In this document: one piece after another, positions 19,560 to 27,593 of the stretch
Layout of the letters: the number at the start of each line of letters is the position of its first letter
Position numbering within the stretch: position 1 is the stretch's first letter
Assembly: GCF_026130165.1 (NCBI RefSeq)
Contig: NZ_JAIHOM010000029.1
Span: 1-48,870, forward strand
Source: Spirulina subsalsa FACHB-351
GTDB taxonomy: Bacteria > Cyanobacteriota > Cyanobacteriia > Cyanobacteriales > Spirulinaceae
Direction of reading: 5' to 3'
Length of the DNA: 48,870 bases
The notes under the pieces: model-generated
What the model was told of the DNA's origin: nothing
Seen by the model: the letters and a program-made list of their open reading frames with translations, nothing else
The model's database searches: none
Translations under genes and position numbers: made by a program

Positions 19560-19655
19560 TCTGGATTCTATCCTGTTTTCGTGGGCCCAGAGCAACTCAG
19601 TTGTCTCTCCCCTTCACCACGCTACTCTACCCGAATCAAAGGATTTATAAGCAGT

Positions 19656-20069
19656 ATGACTTTAAATGTGCGCGTCGTTACGCCAGATAAAACGGTTTTA
19701 GAAACTTCGGCTCAAGAGGTGATTCTCCCTAGCACTACCGGACAATTAGGGATTTTAAGTGGTCACGCCCCCCTGTTAACGGCGTTAGATATTGGGGTGA
19801 TGCGAGTCCGTCCTGAGAAAGAATGGTTAGCGATCGCCTTACTCGGAGGTTTCGCTGAAGTTGAAGAGGATCAGATCACCATTTTAGTCAATGGGGCTGA
19901 ACGGGGTGATAAAATCGACGTTGAAACCGCTCGTCGCGAGTACGAAGAAGCCCAGCAAACACTTAGTACCATTACAGAAGAGAACCGCCAAGGCAAAATC
20001 CAAGCAGAACGGACTCTAAAAAAAGCACGCTGTCTCTTTCAAGCAGCCGGTGGGATGTCTAAGGTTTAG
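19656..20069 (+). CDS. atpC: F0F1 ATP synthase subunit epsilon
   Basis: 137 residues (atpE in cyanobacterial naming). Start at the ATG giving [22 protein letters not shown], the family N-terminus; AAAGGA lies upstream. The beta-sandwich motif [24 protein letters not shown] is complete, and the C-terminal helical hairpin ([14 protein letters not shown] ...) is present. Epsilon couples the rotor and can inhibit ATP hydrolysis. The 131-bp gap from the beta gene carries a hairpin. Confidence 0.96.
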   Translation: MTLNVRVVTPDKTVLETSAQEVILPSTTGQLGILSGHAPLLTALDIGVMRVRPEKEWLAIALLGGFAEVEEDQITILVNGAERGDKIDVETARREYEEAQQTLSTITEENRQGKIQAERTLKKARCLFQAAGGMSKV

Positions 20070-20100
20070 AACTGGGTGGCTAATTCTGAATACACAAACC

Positions 20101-20134
20101 GGGCAGTTTGTCAAGTGTACAAGCTGCCCTATTT
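20101..20134 (+). terminator. Terminator after the ATP synthase pair
   Basis: GGGCAGTTTGT / ACAAGCTGCCC (20101-20129, 11-bp stem with one G-U pair and a 7-base loop) followed by TATTTT. It lies 32 bp after the epsilon stop. Confidence 0.7.
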
Positions 20135-20164
20135 TGAGATTGCCCCTTGCCGAAACAGAATGTT

Positions 20165-21532
20165 ATGTCCGCCCCCGATCGTCCTTATCAAAGTCGTCTG
20201 TTTAATTTTATTAATCAACAACGGATTGTTTGGCGCGATCGCCTTGAACAAACAGCCCGCTCCGTCAAACTCGGTGCTGTTTGGGGCTTACAAGTCTTAG
20301 TCTACCCCTTCTATTTACTCACCCAACTTGGGCGCAGTGTGGGCTTCACCCTAGCCCAAAAAGTAGCCAATGCTCCCAGTTTGCCCCCCCTCGGCACCAA
20401 TCCCCCCCCAGACAGCAATCAACCCCTAGGGAATCTACTATTCACCGTACAATGCTGTTTATTGCCAGACCAAGAGCCAGGGGAAATGCCCACCATTCAG
20501 GGGTTAGCCTGTACCTTGGAAGAACAAGCCCTCGTTTTGGTGACACCGGAAAATCAAACCCTAGATCTTCTCACCCCAGAACAACAGCAGCAGATTCAAC
20601 AGCGTATTCTGTGGGAAATGGCTGATTATGCCTATCAAAAGTATTTGCAACGGGCAGAACGTCAACGGTTTTTAATTCCCCACACCCTGACCGATGATCC
20701 CCAAGTTTTCCCCCTCCTGCGACGCTTTTGGCAGTTCATGCGCTGGATTCAACAAAGTCCGGTCGCCGTGACAACCAATGTTTTTGGGGAAGCGCATCTC
20801 GTTCCCATTGAAGTGGTTTCTGAGCAGATGATGCCACCGCTCCAGCCGATTCGCCCCAAACTCCCCCCTTTCCCCACAGCGCCATTCGGGGAAATGATAG
20901 AACATCTCAGACCCGATCATCCCGGATTCCTGAGTCGTTTAGATGCTAGAATCGCCCTCTGGGAGGCGAAACAGGATCAATGGAGTGATAAAGTCGCCCA
21001 AGCTTGGGAACAAATCCATCGCCGCGAAACCATTGACACCGGGGATTTAGAACCGTGGGAGATTATGGTTTTAATCCAAGGTGCGATCGCCTACTTTTTC
21101 GGACCCAAACCCTTAAAACCCAATACCGATCTCCCCCCCACCCGTTCCGTTATAGCCACTCCTTGGTTAACCTGGGAAGACTTATATCAAGGCACACCAG
21201 AACCCGAAGCCTTTGTTCCTCAGCGTCCCCAGTTGGAAGATCCCCTAGAATTAGGAGAAATGTCAACCCCCGCCCCCCGTCTCCACTGGTTCTCCTCCCG
21301 TCGTCTCAAAAAGCCCCTCCCCCCAGAATCCTCCTCCGTGCATCTGGCAACATCAGGCCATTCCGGGAGTTCACCAGACTATCAACCCGATTGGATTGAA
21401 ACAGAAGTCACTCCCATCGGCTATGTTCAACACCCCTTAGAGCGCCTACTTCATTTTTTCGATGCCATCATGTTGGCGATTGAAGAATTATTACTAGACC
21501 TCTGGCAATTTTTAAACCGCAAGTTATTTTAA
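20165..21532 (+). CDS. Conserved cyanobacterial hypothetical protein
   Basis: 455 residues; start at the ATG giving MSAPDRPYQSRLFNFINQQR (a TTG 18 bases earlier is possible). An amphipathic N-terminus with a hydrophobic patch (GAVWGLQVLVYPFYLLTQLG, about 37-56) may associate with membranes. The middle part has LLPEQQQ-like helices, and the C-terminal third is rich in Pro, Ser and acidic residues, ending with an amphipathic helix (LERLLHFFDAIMLAIEELLLD). I do not recognise a functional domain. Its position after the ATP synthase pair across a terminator gives no clear functional link. Confidence 0.7.
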   Translation: MSAPDRPYQSRLFNFINQQRIVWRDRLEQTARSVKLGAVWGLQVLVYPFYLLTQLGRSVGFTLAQKVANAPSLPPLGTNPPPDSNQPLGNLLFTVQCCLLPDQEPGEMPTIQGLACTLEEQALVLVTPENQTLDLLTPEQQQQIQQRILWEMADYAYQKYLQRAERQRFLIPHTLTDDPQVFPLLRRFWQFMRWIQQSPVAVTTNVFGEAHLVPIEVVSEQMMPPLQPIRPKLPPFPTAPFGEMIEHLRPDHPGFLSRLDARIALWEAKQDQWSDKVAQAWEQIHRRETIDTGDLEPWEIMVLIQGAIAYFFGPKPLKPNTDLPPTRSVIATPWLTWEDLYQGTPEPEAFVPQRPQLEDPLELGEMSTPAPRLHWFSSRRLKKPLPPESSSVHLATSGHSGSSPDYQPDWIETEVTPIGYVQHPLERLLHFFDAIMLAIEELLLDLWQFLNRKLF

Positions 21533-21591
21533 CTGGGGCTGACTAAGGAAGTCCCCTTGTGGGAACTATTCACCGATTGAGGAAAACAGAT

Positions 21592-22470
21592 ATGAGTCAA
21601 ACCGTAGCATTTCTAGGATTAGGGGTCATGGGAGGGTATATGGCCGCTAATTTAGCCCGTCAAGGCTACACCGTGCAAGGATGGAATCGTACCCCCCAAA
21701 AAACTGGGGTAAACATTGCCGCCAGCGCAGGCGTTCAGATTGTCCCAACCCTTGAAGCCGCCGTCACAGGGGCCAAGGTAGTATTCTCCTGTGTCGGGGA
21801 TGTTCCCGATGTGGAAGCCGTACTATTAGGAGAATCCGGAGCCGCCCGCTATGCTTCCCCCCAGACCCTACTGGTGGATTTTAGTACCATTGGCAGTCAA
21901 GCCGCAAAAACCATTGCTCAGGCCTTAGCCGACCAGAATCTATCCTTTCTCGATGCCCCCATTTCCGGAGGCGATGTGGGAGCAAAAAACGGCACCTTAA
22001 CCATTATGGTAGGAGGCCGTGAGGCAGACTTTCAGGCCGCCTTACCCTATTTCGAGGCAATGGGCAAAACCATCCGCCTCTGTGGTCCCGTGGGCAGTGG
22101 ACAAGCGGTTAAAATGTGTAATCAGATTCTCTGCGCCCTTAATTTAGTGGGCATTTGTGAGGCGATGATATTGGCCGAAAAACAAGGCCTTGACCCCCAG
22201 ATTATAGTAGAGGTGTGTGGCACCGGGGCGGCGGGATCTTGGGCGCTGTCTAATTTAGGGCTAAAGGTCGCCACGGGGGATTTTACCCCCGGTTTTATGA
22301 TTAAACATATCCTCAAGGATTTACGCCTCGTGCGAGAAATTGCCGCAACAGCCCGGCAAGAGTTACCCGGGGTGGCCTTGGCCGAGGACTTGTTTAAACG
22401 GGTGGAAGCATTGGATGAGTTGGCCAGGGAACAAGGGACTCAAGCCATGATGCGGGCTTATAGAAATTAA
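21592..22470 (+). CDS. NAD(P)-dependent beta-hydroxyacid dehydrogenase
   Basis: 292 residues. Start chosen at MSQTVAFLGLGVMGGYMAAN, where the Rossmann GxGxxG begins at residue 9. The substrate loop DAPISGGDVGAKNGTLTIMVGG and the catalytic Lys in GSGQAVKMCNQ are intact, and the C-terminal all-helical domain is complete. The family includes 3-hydroxyisobutyrate dehydrogenases and glyoxylate/succinic semialdehyde reductases; the DVGA substrate loop resembles the latter. The exact substrate is not determined. Confidence 0.88.
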   Translation: MSQTVAFLGLGVMGGYMAANLARQGYTVQGWNRTPQKTGVNIAASAGVQIVPTLEAAVTGAKVVFSCVGDVPDVEAVLLGESGAARYASPQTLLVDFSTIGSQAAKTIAQALADQNLSFLDAPISGGDVGAKNGTLTIMVGGREADFQAALPYFEAMGKTIRLCGPVGSGQAVKMCNQILCALNLVGICEAMILAEKQGLDPQIIVEVCGTGAAGSWALSNLGLKVATGDFTPGFMIKHILKDLRLVREIAATARQELPGVALAEDLFKRVEALDELAREQGTQAMMRAYRN

Positions 22471-22515
22471 CGCTAAAATGCGGGGCAAGTCAGCAACAGA
22501 TTTTTTAAAGGCAAC

Positions 22516-23859
22516 ATGGTTTTAACGGATTCTCTGCATCATGTCGTCATTGTAGGGGGTGGTTTTGGCGGACTCTATGCCGCCCAAGCTTTGAAAAACG
22601 CCCCGGTTAAGGTGACGTTGGTGGATAAGCGCAATTTTCACCTATTCCAGCCCTTGTTATATCAAGTGGCGACAGCTTCCCTTTCTCCAGCCGAGATTGC
22701 CTCCCCTCTGCGTCTGGTCTTGCGCGGGCAAAAGAACACCCAAGTGTTATTAGATGAGGTGGTGGACCTTGACCCCCAAGCCCAGAAACTCTATATGAAG
22801 GATGGGGAATTGCCCTATGACAGCTTAATTCTGGCCACAGGGGTCAGTCATCACTATTTTGGCAATGATCACTGGCAGGATGACGCACCGGGCTTAAAAA
22901 CGGTGGAAGATGCCCTAGAAATGCGGCGGCGGATTTTTTTGGCTTTTGAAGCGGCGGAGAAGGAATTAGACCCGGAAAAACGCCAAGCGTGGCTGACTTT
23001 TGTCATTGTGGGTGGAGGACCGACGGGGGTGGAGTTAGCCGGGGCGATCGCAGAAATTGCCCACGGCGCCCTAAAACAGGATTTTCGCGCCATTGATCCG
23101 GGCCAAGCCAAAATCCTCCTCATAGAAGGCTTAGACCGCATCCTCCCCCCCTATCCCCCAGAATTATCCGCCCAAGCTGCCCAGTCTCTGGAACATCTCG
23201 GTGTCACCCTACGCACCAATACTTTAGTCAATAACATTGCCGATGGGGTCGTCACGGTCAAACAAGGGGAGGAAGAAGAAGTCATTGCCGCCCGCACCAT
23301 TCTCTGGGCGGCTGGAGTGAAAGCCTCCTCTTTAGGTCAAGTCCTCCATGAAAGAACAGGTGTATCTGTAGACCGGGCTGGCCGGGTGATGGTGGAGCCC
23401 GATTTAAGTATTGCTGACTACCCGAATATCTTTGTCATCGGCGATTTAGCTAATTTTTCCCATCAAGGGAATTCCCCCCTACCCGGAATTGCCCCCGTCG
23501 CTATGCAGCAGGGGCGCTATGTGGCAAAATTGATCCCGGCGAAACAACAGGGAAAAACTCCCCCCCCCTTCCACTATCTAGACTTCGGGAAACTCGCCGT
23601 CATTGGCCAAAATGTGGCCGTGGTGGATTTGGGCTTTTTGCAACTGTCCGGTTTTGTCGCCTGGCTGATTTGGGTATTTGCCCATATTTATTACTTGATC
23701 GAGTTTGATAACAAATTAGTGGTCATGGTGCAATGGGGATGGAATTATTTCACTCGGGGAAGGGGGGCCAGATTGATTACTGGAGAAAGTGTTTTACCCC
23801 TTTTGCCCGGCCGATCTTTGACTCAACCCGAGGACAATCAGGTTAAAGTGAAAGCATGA
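22516..23859 (+). CDS. Type II NADH dehydrogenase-like FAD oxidoreductase
   Basis: 447 residues. FAD site VIVGGGFGGLYAAQAL (residues 10-25) and NAD(P)H site VIVGGGPTGVELAGAIAE (about 164-181), with the conserved SIADYPNIFVIGD near 305. The C-terminal part LSGFVAWLIWVFAHIYYLIE is a membrane-binding helix, as in NDH-2 enzymes, which pass electrons from NADH to quinone without proton pumping. Cyanobacteria have several such enzymes (NdbA/B/C), which may act as redox sensors or in phylloquinone and respiration. The subtype is not assigned. It is 45 bp after the dehydrogenase gene and probably co-transcribed. Confidence 0.88.
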   Translation: MVLTDSLHHVVIVGGGFGGLYAAQALKNAPVKVTLVDKRNFHLFQPLLYQVATASLSPAEIASPLRLVLRGQKNTQVLLDEVVDLDPQAQKLYMKDGELPYDSLILATGVSHHYFGNDHWQDDAPGLKTVEDALEMRRRIFLAFEAAEKELDPEKRQAWLTFVIVGGGPTGVELAGAIAEIAHGALKQDFRAIDPGQAKILLIEGLDRILPPYPPELSAQAAQSLEHLGVTLRTNTLVNNIADGVVTVKQGEEEEVIAARTILWAAGVKASSLGQVLHERTGVSVDRAGRVMVEPDLSIADYPNIFVIGDLANFSHQGNSPLPGIAPVAMQQGRYVAKLIPAKQQGKTPPPFHYLDFGKLAVIGQNVAVVDLGFLQLSGFVAWLIWVFAHIYYLIEFDNKLVVMVQWGWNYFTRGRGARLITGESVLPLLPGRSLTQPEDNQVKVKA

Positions 23860-23951
23860 GTTTTCAGGCTGACCTCACCCTGCGAGATCCTCTGGAACAA
23901 GTCTCCTGTGGACTGTAGTGACAGATAGGGCGATTCTAGGGGATTGTTGCG

Positions 23952-24278
23952 ATGTCAGATATTTTCATTATGGTGCGGAATCAAAGTAATAACGCATTAA
24001 CTTCGATTGGTGGGATTCCTTTTGTTACGATGTTGGAGCAAACGGGAATAATATTAGGAACAGAAACGGTGGATTTAGTCTATGCCGATGCTGGTTTTGA
24101 TGACTTACCCCAAGGACAGTACACTGTAATTGTCACCCATGAAAAAGTGACTCCTCAGTGGGTGAAACAGGATGTAGTCATTCAAGACATTGATGATGTT
24201 GTTTTGCTCACGTTTATTTATTGCGAACCTGAGCGAATTTTGCAGGGTGTAAAAGCGACTACCGAAAAACGATTATAA
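23952..24278 (+). CDS. Small hypothetical protein, beta-rich
   Basis: 108 residues, ATG start. Alternating hydrophobic stretches (LPQGQYTVIVTHEKVTPQWV, DDVVLLTFIYCEPER) suggest a beta-sandwich resembling small carboxypeptidase-regulatory or transthyretin-like domains, but I cannot assign a family. No signal peptide. It is followed 2 bp later by another small gene, so the two are likely co-translated. Confidence 0.6.
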   Translation: MSDIFIMVRNQSNNALTSIGGIPFVTMLEQTGIILGTETVDLVYADAGFDDLPQGQYTVIVTHEKVTPQWVKQDVVIQDIDDVVLLTFIYCEPERILQGVKATTEKRL

Positions 24279-24280
24279 TT

Positions 24281-24472
24281 ATGACCATTAAGACGATTCC
24301 TTCCTATTCCATTAAGGCTTTTCGCTATCGTGTCCATTGTTTAGGACAGGAATTGTGGAGGGAAAAAGATCCCCAATCTCGGGCAAATTTGGCGTTACAG
24401 TTAGCTGATGTTGCTACCAGTTTAGCCCGATTGGAAGCTCAGGAATTAGAACGTTTGGTTGAGGAAGATTGA
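24281..24472 (+). CDS. Small hypothetical protein
   Basis: 63 residues, ATG start only 2 bp after the preceding gene stop. It is basic at the start and helical afterwards (LALQLADVATSLARLEAQELERLVEED). No recognisable domain. It is probably a partner of the upstream 108-residue protein. Confidence 0.55.
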   Translation: MTIKTIPSYSIKAFRYRVHCLGQELWREKDPQSRANLALQLADVATSLARLEAQELERLVEED

Positions 24473-24524
24473 GTCAGTTAATATTTAGGGCTTTAGGTTA
24501 GGGGAGTTGATTTAAAATCAGGGA

Positions 24525-26090
24525 TCAATTTACCTCACAGTCAGACAACCGTTGAGCAAAAACGGCTAGGTGTTTCCACCAAGATACCCCCATCACCCAA
24601 CGACGGGAGGGCAAATGGCCGGGGGGGGCTTTGAGGTTAAATTGAAAATACTTGAGACTGTGGGGATCATGTAGGGTCCAACCAAGGCGATCGCAAAATA
24701 AATTACATTCTCCCCCTACTTCCTGATAAATCGCGGCCTGGACGCGAAAACCAAACAGTCCCCCACTGGCTTGATACCAAAACAGATCAAGGGTCTGTAA
24801 ATCCCCACAGGGTAAACGCTCTAAATCACTATTCGATAAATAAGCGCCCTCCCGTTTACCCGACAACTCGCACAAAATCCGCCAAGTCTCATCATCGGCC
24901 GCTTGCCAGCGTTTGCGTTTTAAGAGGTCTTGTAACCCATTGTAATCAATCACAATGGGTTCTCGATCCACCTCTTGCAACGCCTGAAATAGAGGACTCG
25001 GAGTCATACTTTCTTGACGTGGCATTAACTGTAAAGAGTCCTCTTCTTCTTCCTGTGTTTCTTCTCGGGAAATTGCTACGGTGGGTTGATTGGGGTCGGT
25101 GACAGGACGGGAAATAGAGGTCGAGGCAGGGGAAGCTATGACGAGAGAAGAGGTCGTTAGGGGAGGGGGAGGGGGAGGTGTGCGTGTAGGTCGTCCCAGT
25201 AGTTTTAACAGTGCCTCAGCCGACTGCACCCGTTGACGAAGGGAGGGGGAAATCATCAGGTTTAACACCTCGTTGAGTTTAGGACTGATGGTGGTATCTG
25301 GGGTTAAAAACTTGCGCCATTCCCAACGTTCATTTAGCACATCAAACATGGCTTCGGGAGAGACTCCGGTGAGTAGGTGGAGACAAGTCACCCCTAAACT
25401 AAATACATCACTAGCGGGTAACACTTTCCCCCGCAATTGTTCCGGGGCCATAAATCCGGGGGTGCCGATAATCGTGGCTCCTCCCATGATGGCCGTTTGG
25501 GTCAACATTCGCGCTACCCCAAAGTCAATCAAGACAAAACGGCGATCGCTTTTTCGCCACATAATATTCTCTGGTTTAAGATCCCGGTGAATTACATTCC
25601 GTTCATGGATATATTGCAACACAGGTAATAAATCCCGCAAAAGTCGCCAAATTTGAGCCTCTTTATCTCGCACTCGTTGCCACAACTTGGCTGAAATGAC
25701 CTGTCCCTCAATAAATTCTTGGACTAAATACAGCTGGTTTTCTACCTCAAAATAAGCCAAAAGGCGGGGAATTTGAGGATGCTGACCTAACTCACTTAAA
25801 CGCACAGCTTCTTGAGCAAATAACTCTTTGGCTTTCTTCAGTACGGCCGGACTCGCCTGTTGTAGATACAGTTGTTTAATGGCACAAGGAGGATGTTGGG
25901 GTAAATGTTGATCTACCCCCAAAAAAGTCCGGCCGAAACCCCCTTGACCTAATAATTTAACCGCGTGGTATCGTTCTTTGAGTAATAACGCAGCCCCACA
26001 AGTCTCACAACTAGGGCTGAGATTGCTATTATAGGGTTTAGAACAACTTGGATTAAGGCAATAAACCATAATGGGGCTAGGTGGAGGCAT
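24525..26090 (-). CDS. Ser/Thr protein kinase with N-terminal Cys motif and C-terminal GUN4 domain
   Basis: 521 residues; a start at residue 8 (MVYCLNPSC) is also possible. Four cysteines (11, 16, 28, 31) form a likely zinc ribbon. Kinase domain at about 40-300: GQGGFG (48-53), Lys72, HRDLKPEN (168-175) and DFG (189-191), so it is predicted to be active. A Pro/Ser/Thr linker leads to a GUN4 domain at about 380-521: LQDLLKRKRWQAADDET, LPCGDLQTLDLFWYQASGGLFGFRVQ and PPGHLPSRRW. GUN4 domains bind porphyrins and stimulate Mg-chelatase in chlorophyll synthesis, so the fusion may couple tetrapyrrole level to phosphorylation (inference). Confidence 0.92.
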   Translation of the reverse strand: MPPPSPIMVYCLNPSCSKPYNSNLSPSCETCGAALLLKERYHAVKLLGQGGFGRTFLGVDQHLPQHPPCAIKQLYLQQASPAVLKKAKELFAQEAVRLSELGQHPQIPRLLAYFEVENQLYLVQEFIEGQVISAKLWQRVRDKEAQIWRLLRDLLPVLQYIHERNVIHRDLKPENIMWRKSDRRFVLIDFGVARMLTQTAIMGGATIIGTPGFMAPEQLRGKVLPASDVFSLGVTCLHLLTGVSPEAMFDVLNERWEWRKFLTPDTTISPKLNEVLNLMISPSLRQRVQSAEALLKLLGRPTRTPPPPPPLTTSSLVIASPASTSISRPVTDPNQPTVAISREETQEEEEDSLQLMPRQESMTPSPLFQALQEVDREPIVIDYNGLQDLLKRKRWQAADDETWRILCELSGKREGAYLSNSDLERLPCGDLQTLDLFWYQASGGLFGFRVQAAIYQEVGGECNLFCDRLGWTLHDPHSLKYFQFNLKAPPGHLPSRRWVMGVSWWKHLAVFAQRLSDCEVN

Positions 26091-26153
26091 ATGTATTTAG
26101 TATAAATTGAGCCGGGTTGAAAATTGTCCACTGAAATCTTGAGTGATCGTTAC

Positions 26154-26942
26154 ATGAACCCAACAGATTCTTCTGAATTGACCCTCTCAGAAATTACAAT
26201 TGATGTTCCGGCAAAAACCCCATCAGATCAGATTATCCGCATGGAAAATGTGACGAAAGTTTACGGCACTGGGGAGGCTGAAGTTCGAGCCTTAGCTGGG
26301 GTGAATTTTACTCTGGAAAATCACGAATATTGTGCCATCATGGGACCTTCAGGATCCGGGAAATCCACCATGATGAACATGATCGGCTGTTTAGATCGTC
26401 CCACTTCTGGACGCTATGATCTCGATGGGATTGATGTCACCACCTTATCAGAATCCCAACTTGCCGCCGTCCGTAACCGCAAAATCGGGTTTGTTTTCCA
26501 ACAGTATCACTTACTCCCCCAATCCAGCGCCCTCGATAATGTGGTGTTGCCCATGATTTATGCTGGGGTAGAGCATGGGGAAAGGTGCGATCGCGCTGCG
26601 GCAGCCTTAGAAAAAGTCGGATTAGGCGATCGCCTTCATTATAGACCCAATCAACTGTCTGGTGGCCAACAACAACGAGTTGCGATCGCCCGTGCCATAG
26701 TCAACCATCCCATTATACTCCTCGCCGACGAACCCACCGGAGCCCTCGACTCCCGCACCGCCAACGAAATTCTCGATCTCTTCACCGAATTAAATCAAGG
26801 GGGAATGACCGTTATTTTAGTCACCCATGAAGCAGATGTCGCTAGTCGCACCCGACGCATTGCTTGGTTTAAAGACGGCACCGTTTTATATCCCGATCTT
26901 ACCCCCGATCAAATTAAAGAAGTTGCCCTAGAACCTCATTAA
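26154..26942 (+). CDS. ABC transporter ATP-binding protein (MacB/LolD/DevA type)
   Basis: 262 residues; start at MNPTDSSEL, with a possible TTG 30 bases upstream. Walker [10 protein letters not shown], signature [14 protein letters not shown], Walker [14 protein letters not shown] and the H-loop THE are all intact. The sequence is of the lipoprotein/antibiotic-export class (MacB, LolD, DevA), which works with a FtsX-like permease. No permease or membrane-fusion gene is present within the window, so the partner is elsewhere. It has a 25-residue N-terminal extension. Confidence 0.9.
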   Translation: MNPTDSSELTLSEITIDVPAKTPSDQIIRMENVTKVYGTGEAEVRALAGVNFTLENHEYCAIMGPSGSGKSTMMNMIGCLDRPTSGRYDLDGIDVTTLSESQLAAVRNRKIGFVFQQYHLLPQSSALDNVVLPMIYAGVEHGERCDRAAAALEKVGLGDRLHYRPNQLSGGQQQRVAIARAIVNHPIILLADEPTGALDSRTANEILDLFTELNQGGMTVILVTHEADVASRTRRIAWFKDGTVLYPDLTPDQIKEVALEPH

Positions 26943-27593
26943 GTTGAAAAAAATTTCTGTATTAATTAATACCAAAAACAAATATTAAGCTGAGTATTTA
27001 TTCTCGCTGAACATCCCACTAGGTGAACCCCAAAAACTGAACCCCCACCATCTAAACTAGGGGTTAAATTATAGCATTTCTCAATTCAAGATCCCCAGTT
27101 TTTTGGGGAATATTCACAATTGAGAAAATGACAGCCAAAAACCTGCTTTTCCTGCCTCCACCATAATTCAGTATTTTCCCCAAAAACACTGAATTAAGTT
27201 TTTTTGACTTTTCTCCTAATTTGTGAAGCATTGTCATCAACTCGATAAAATAGCCTTAAAATCAGAAAGATAGCTGAGGTTAATCCATTAAACTTTTGGT
27301 AATCAACTCCAGAGAGTCGTGGACGCACCCACAGGAAAAGCTAACTCGAACCGTTTTATTCTAGATTAGTTTTTTTCAGAATTTATTAATAAATAATCTG
27401 AATCGTAAACTTTTCTTTTTTTAAAAAAGTTCATTTATTTCAATGGTAACTACACCTGAAAAAACTCTGAATACAATAGTCACTTAGGCTGGGATGTATC
27501 TAGCCCCAAAAATGGTTTTTGTTCTAGCGGTGTATTTAATAAACAGTCTCTTGTCTTATTTATTTCCTGTAACTCACCCCTAATAAATCAACC
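26943..27593. other. 651-bp AT-rich gap with two hairpins
   Basis: No credible gene. AACCCC/GGGGTT (27040-27065) could stop the ABC gene transcript. A larger structure, CATTTCTCAATT (27075-27086) / AATTGAGAAAATG (27118-27130), encloses CCCCAGTTTTTTGGGG (27092-27107). The segment 27290-27590 is the long AT-rich leader of the next sensor kinase. Confidence 0.5.
27075..27130. repeat. Nested inverted repeat
   Basis: Outer arms of about 11-12 bp surround an inner CCCC-AGTTTTTT-GGGG stem. It resembles a short MITE or a stable transcript hairpin. Confidence 0.55.
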
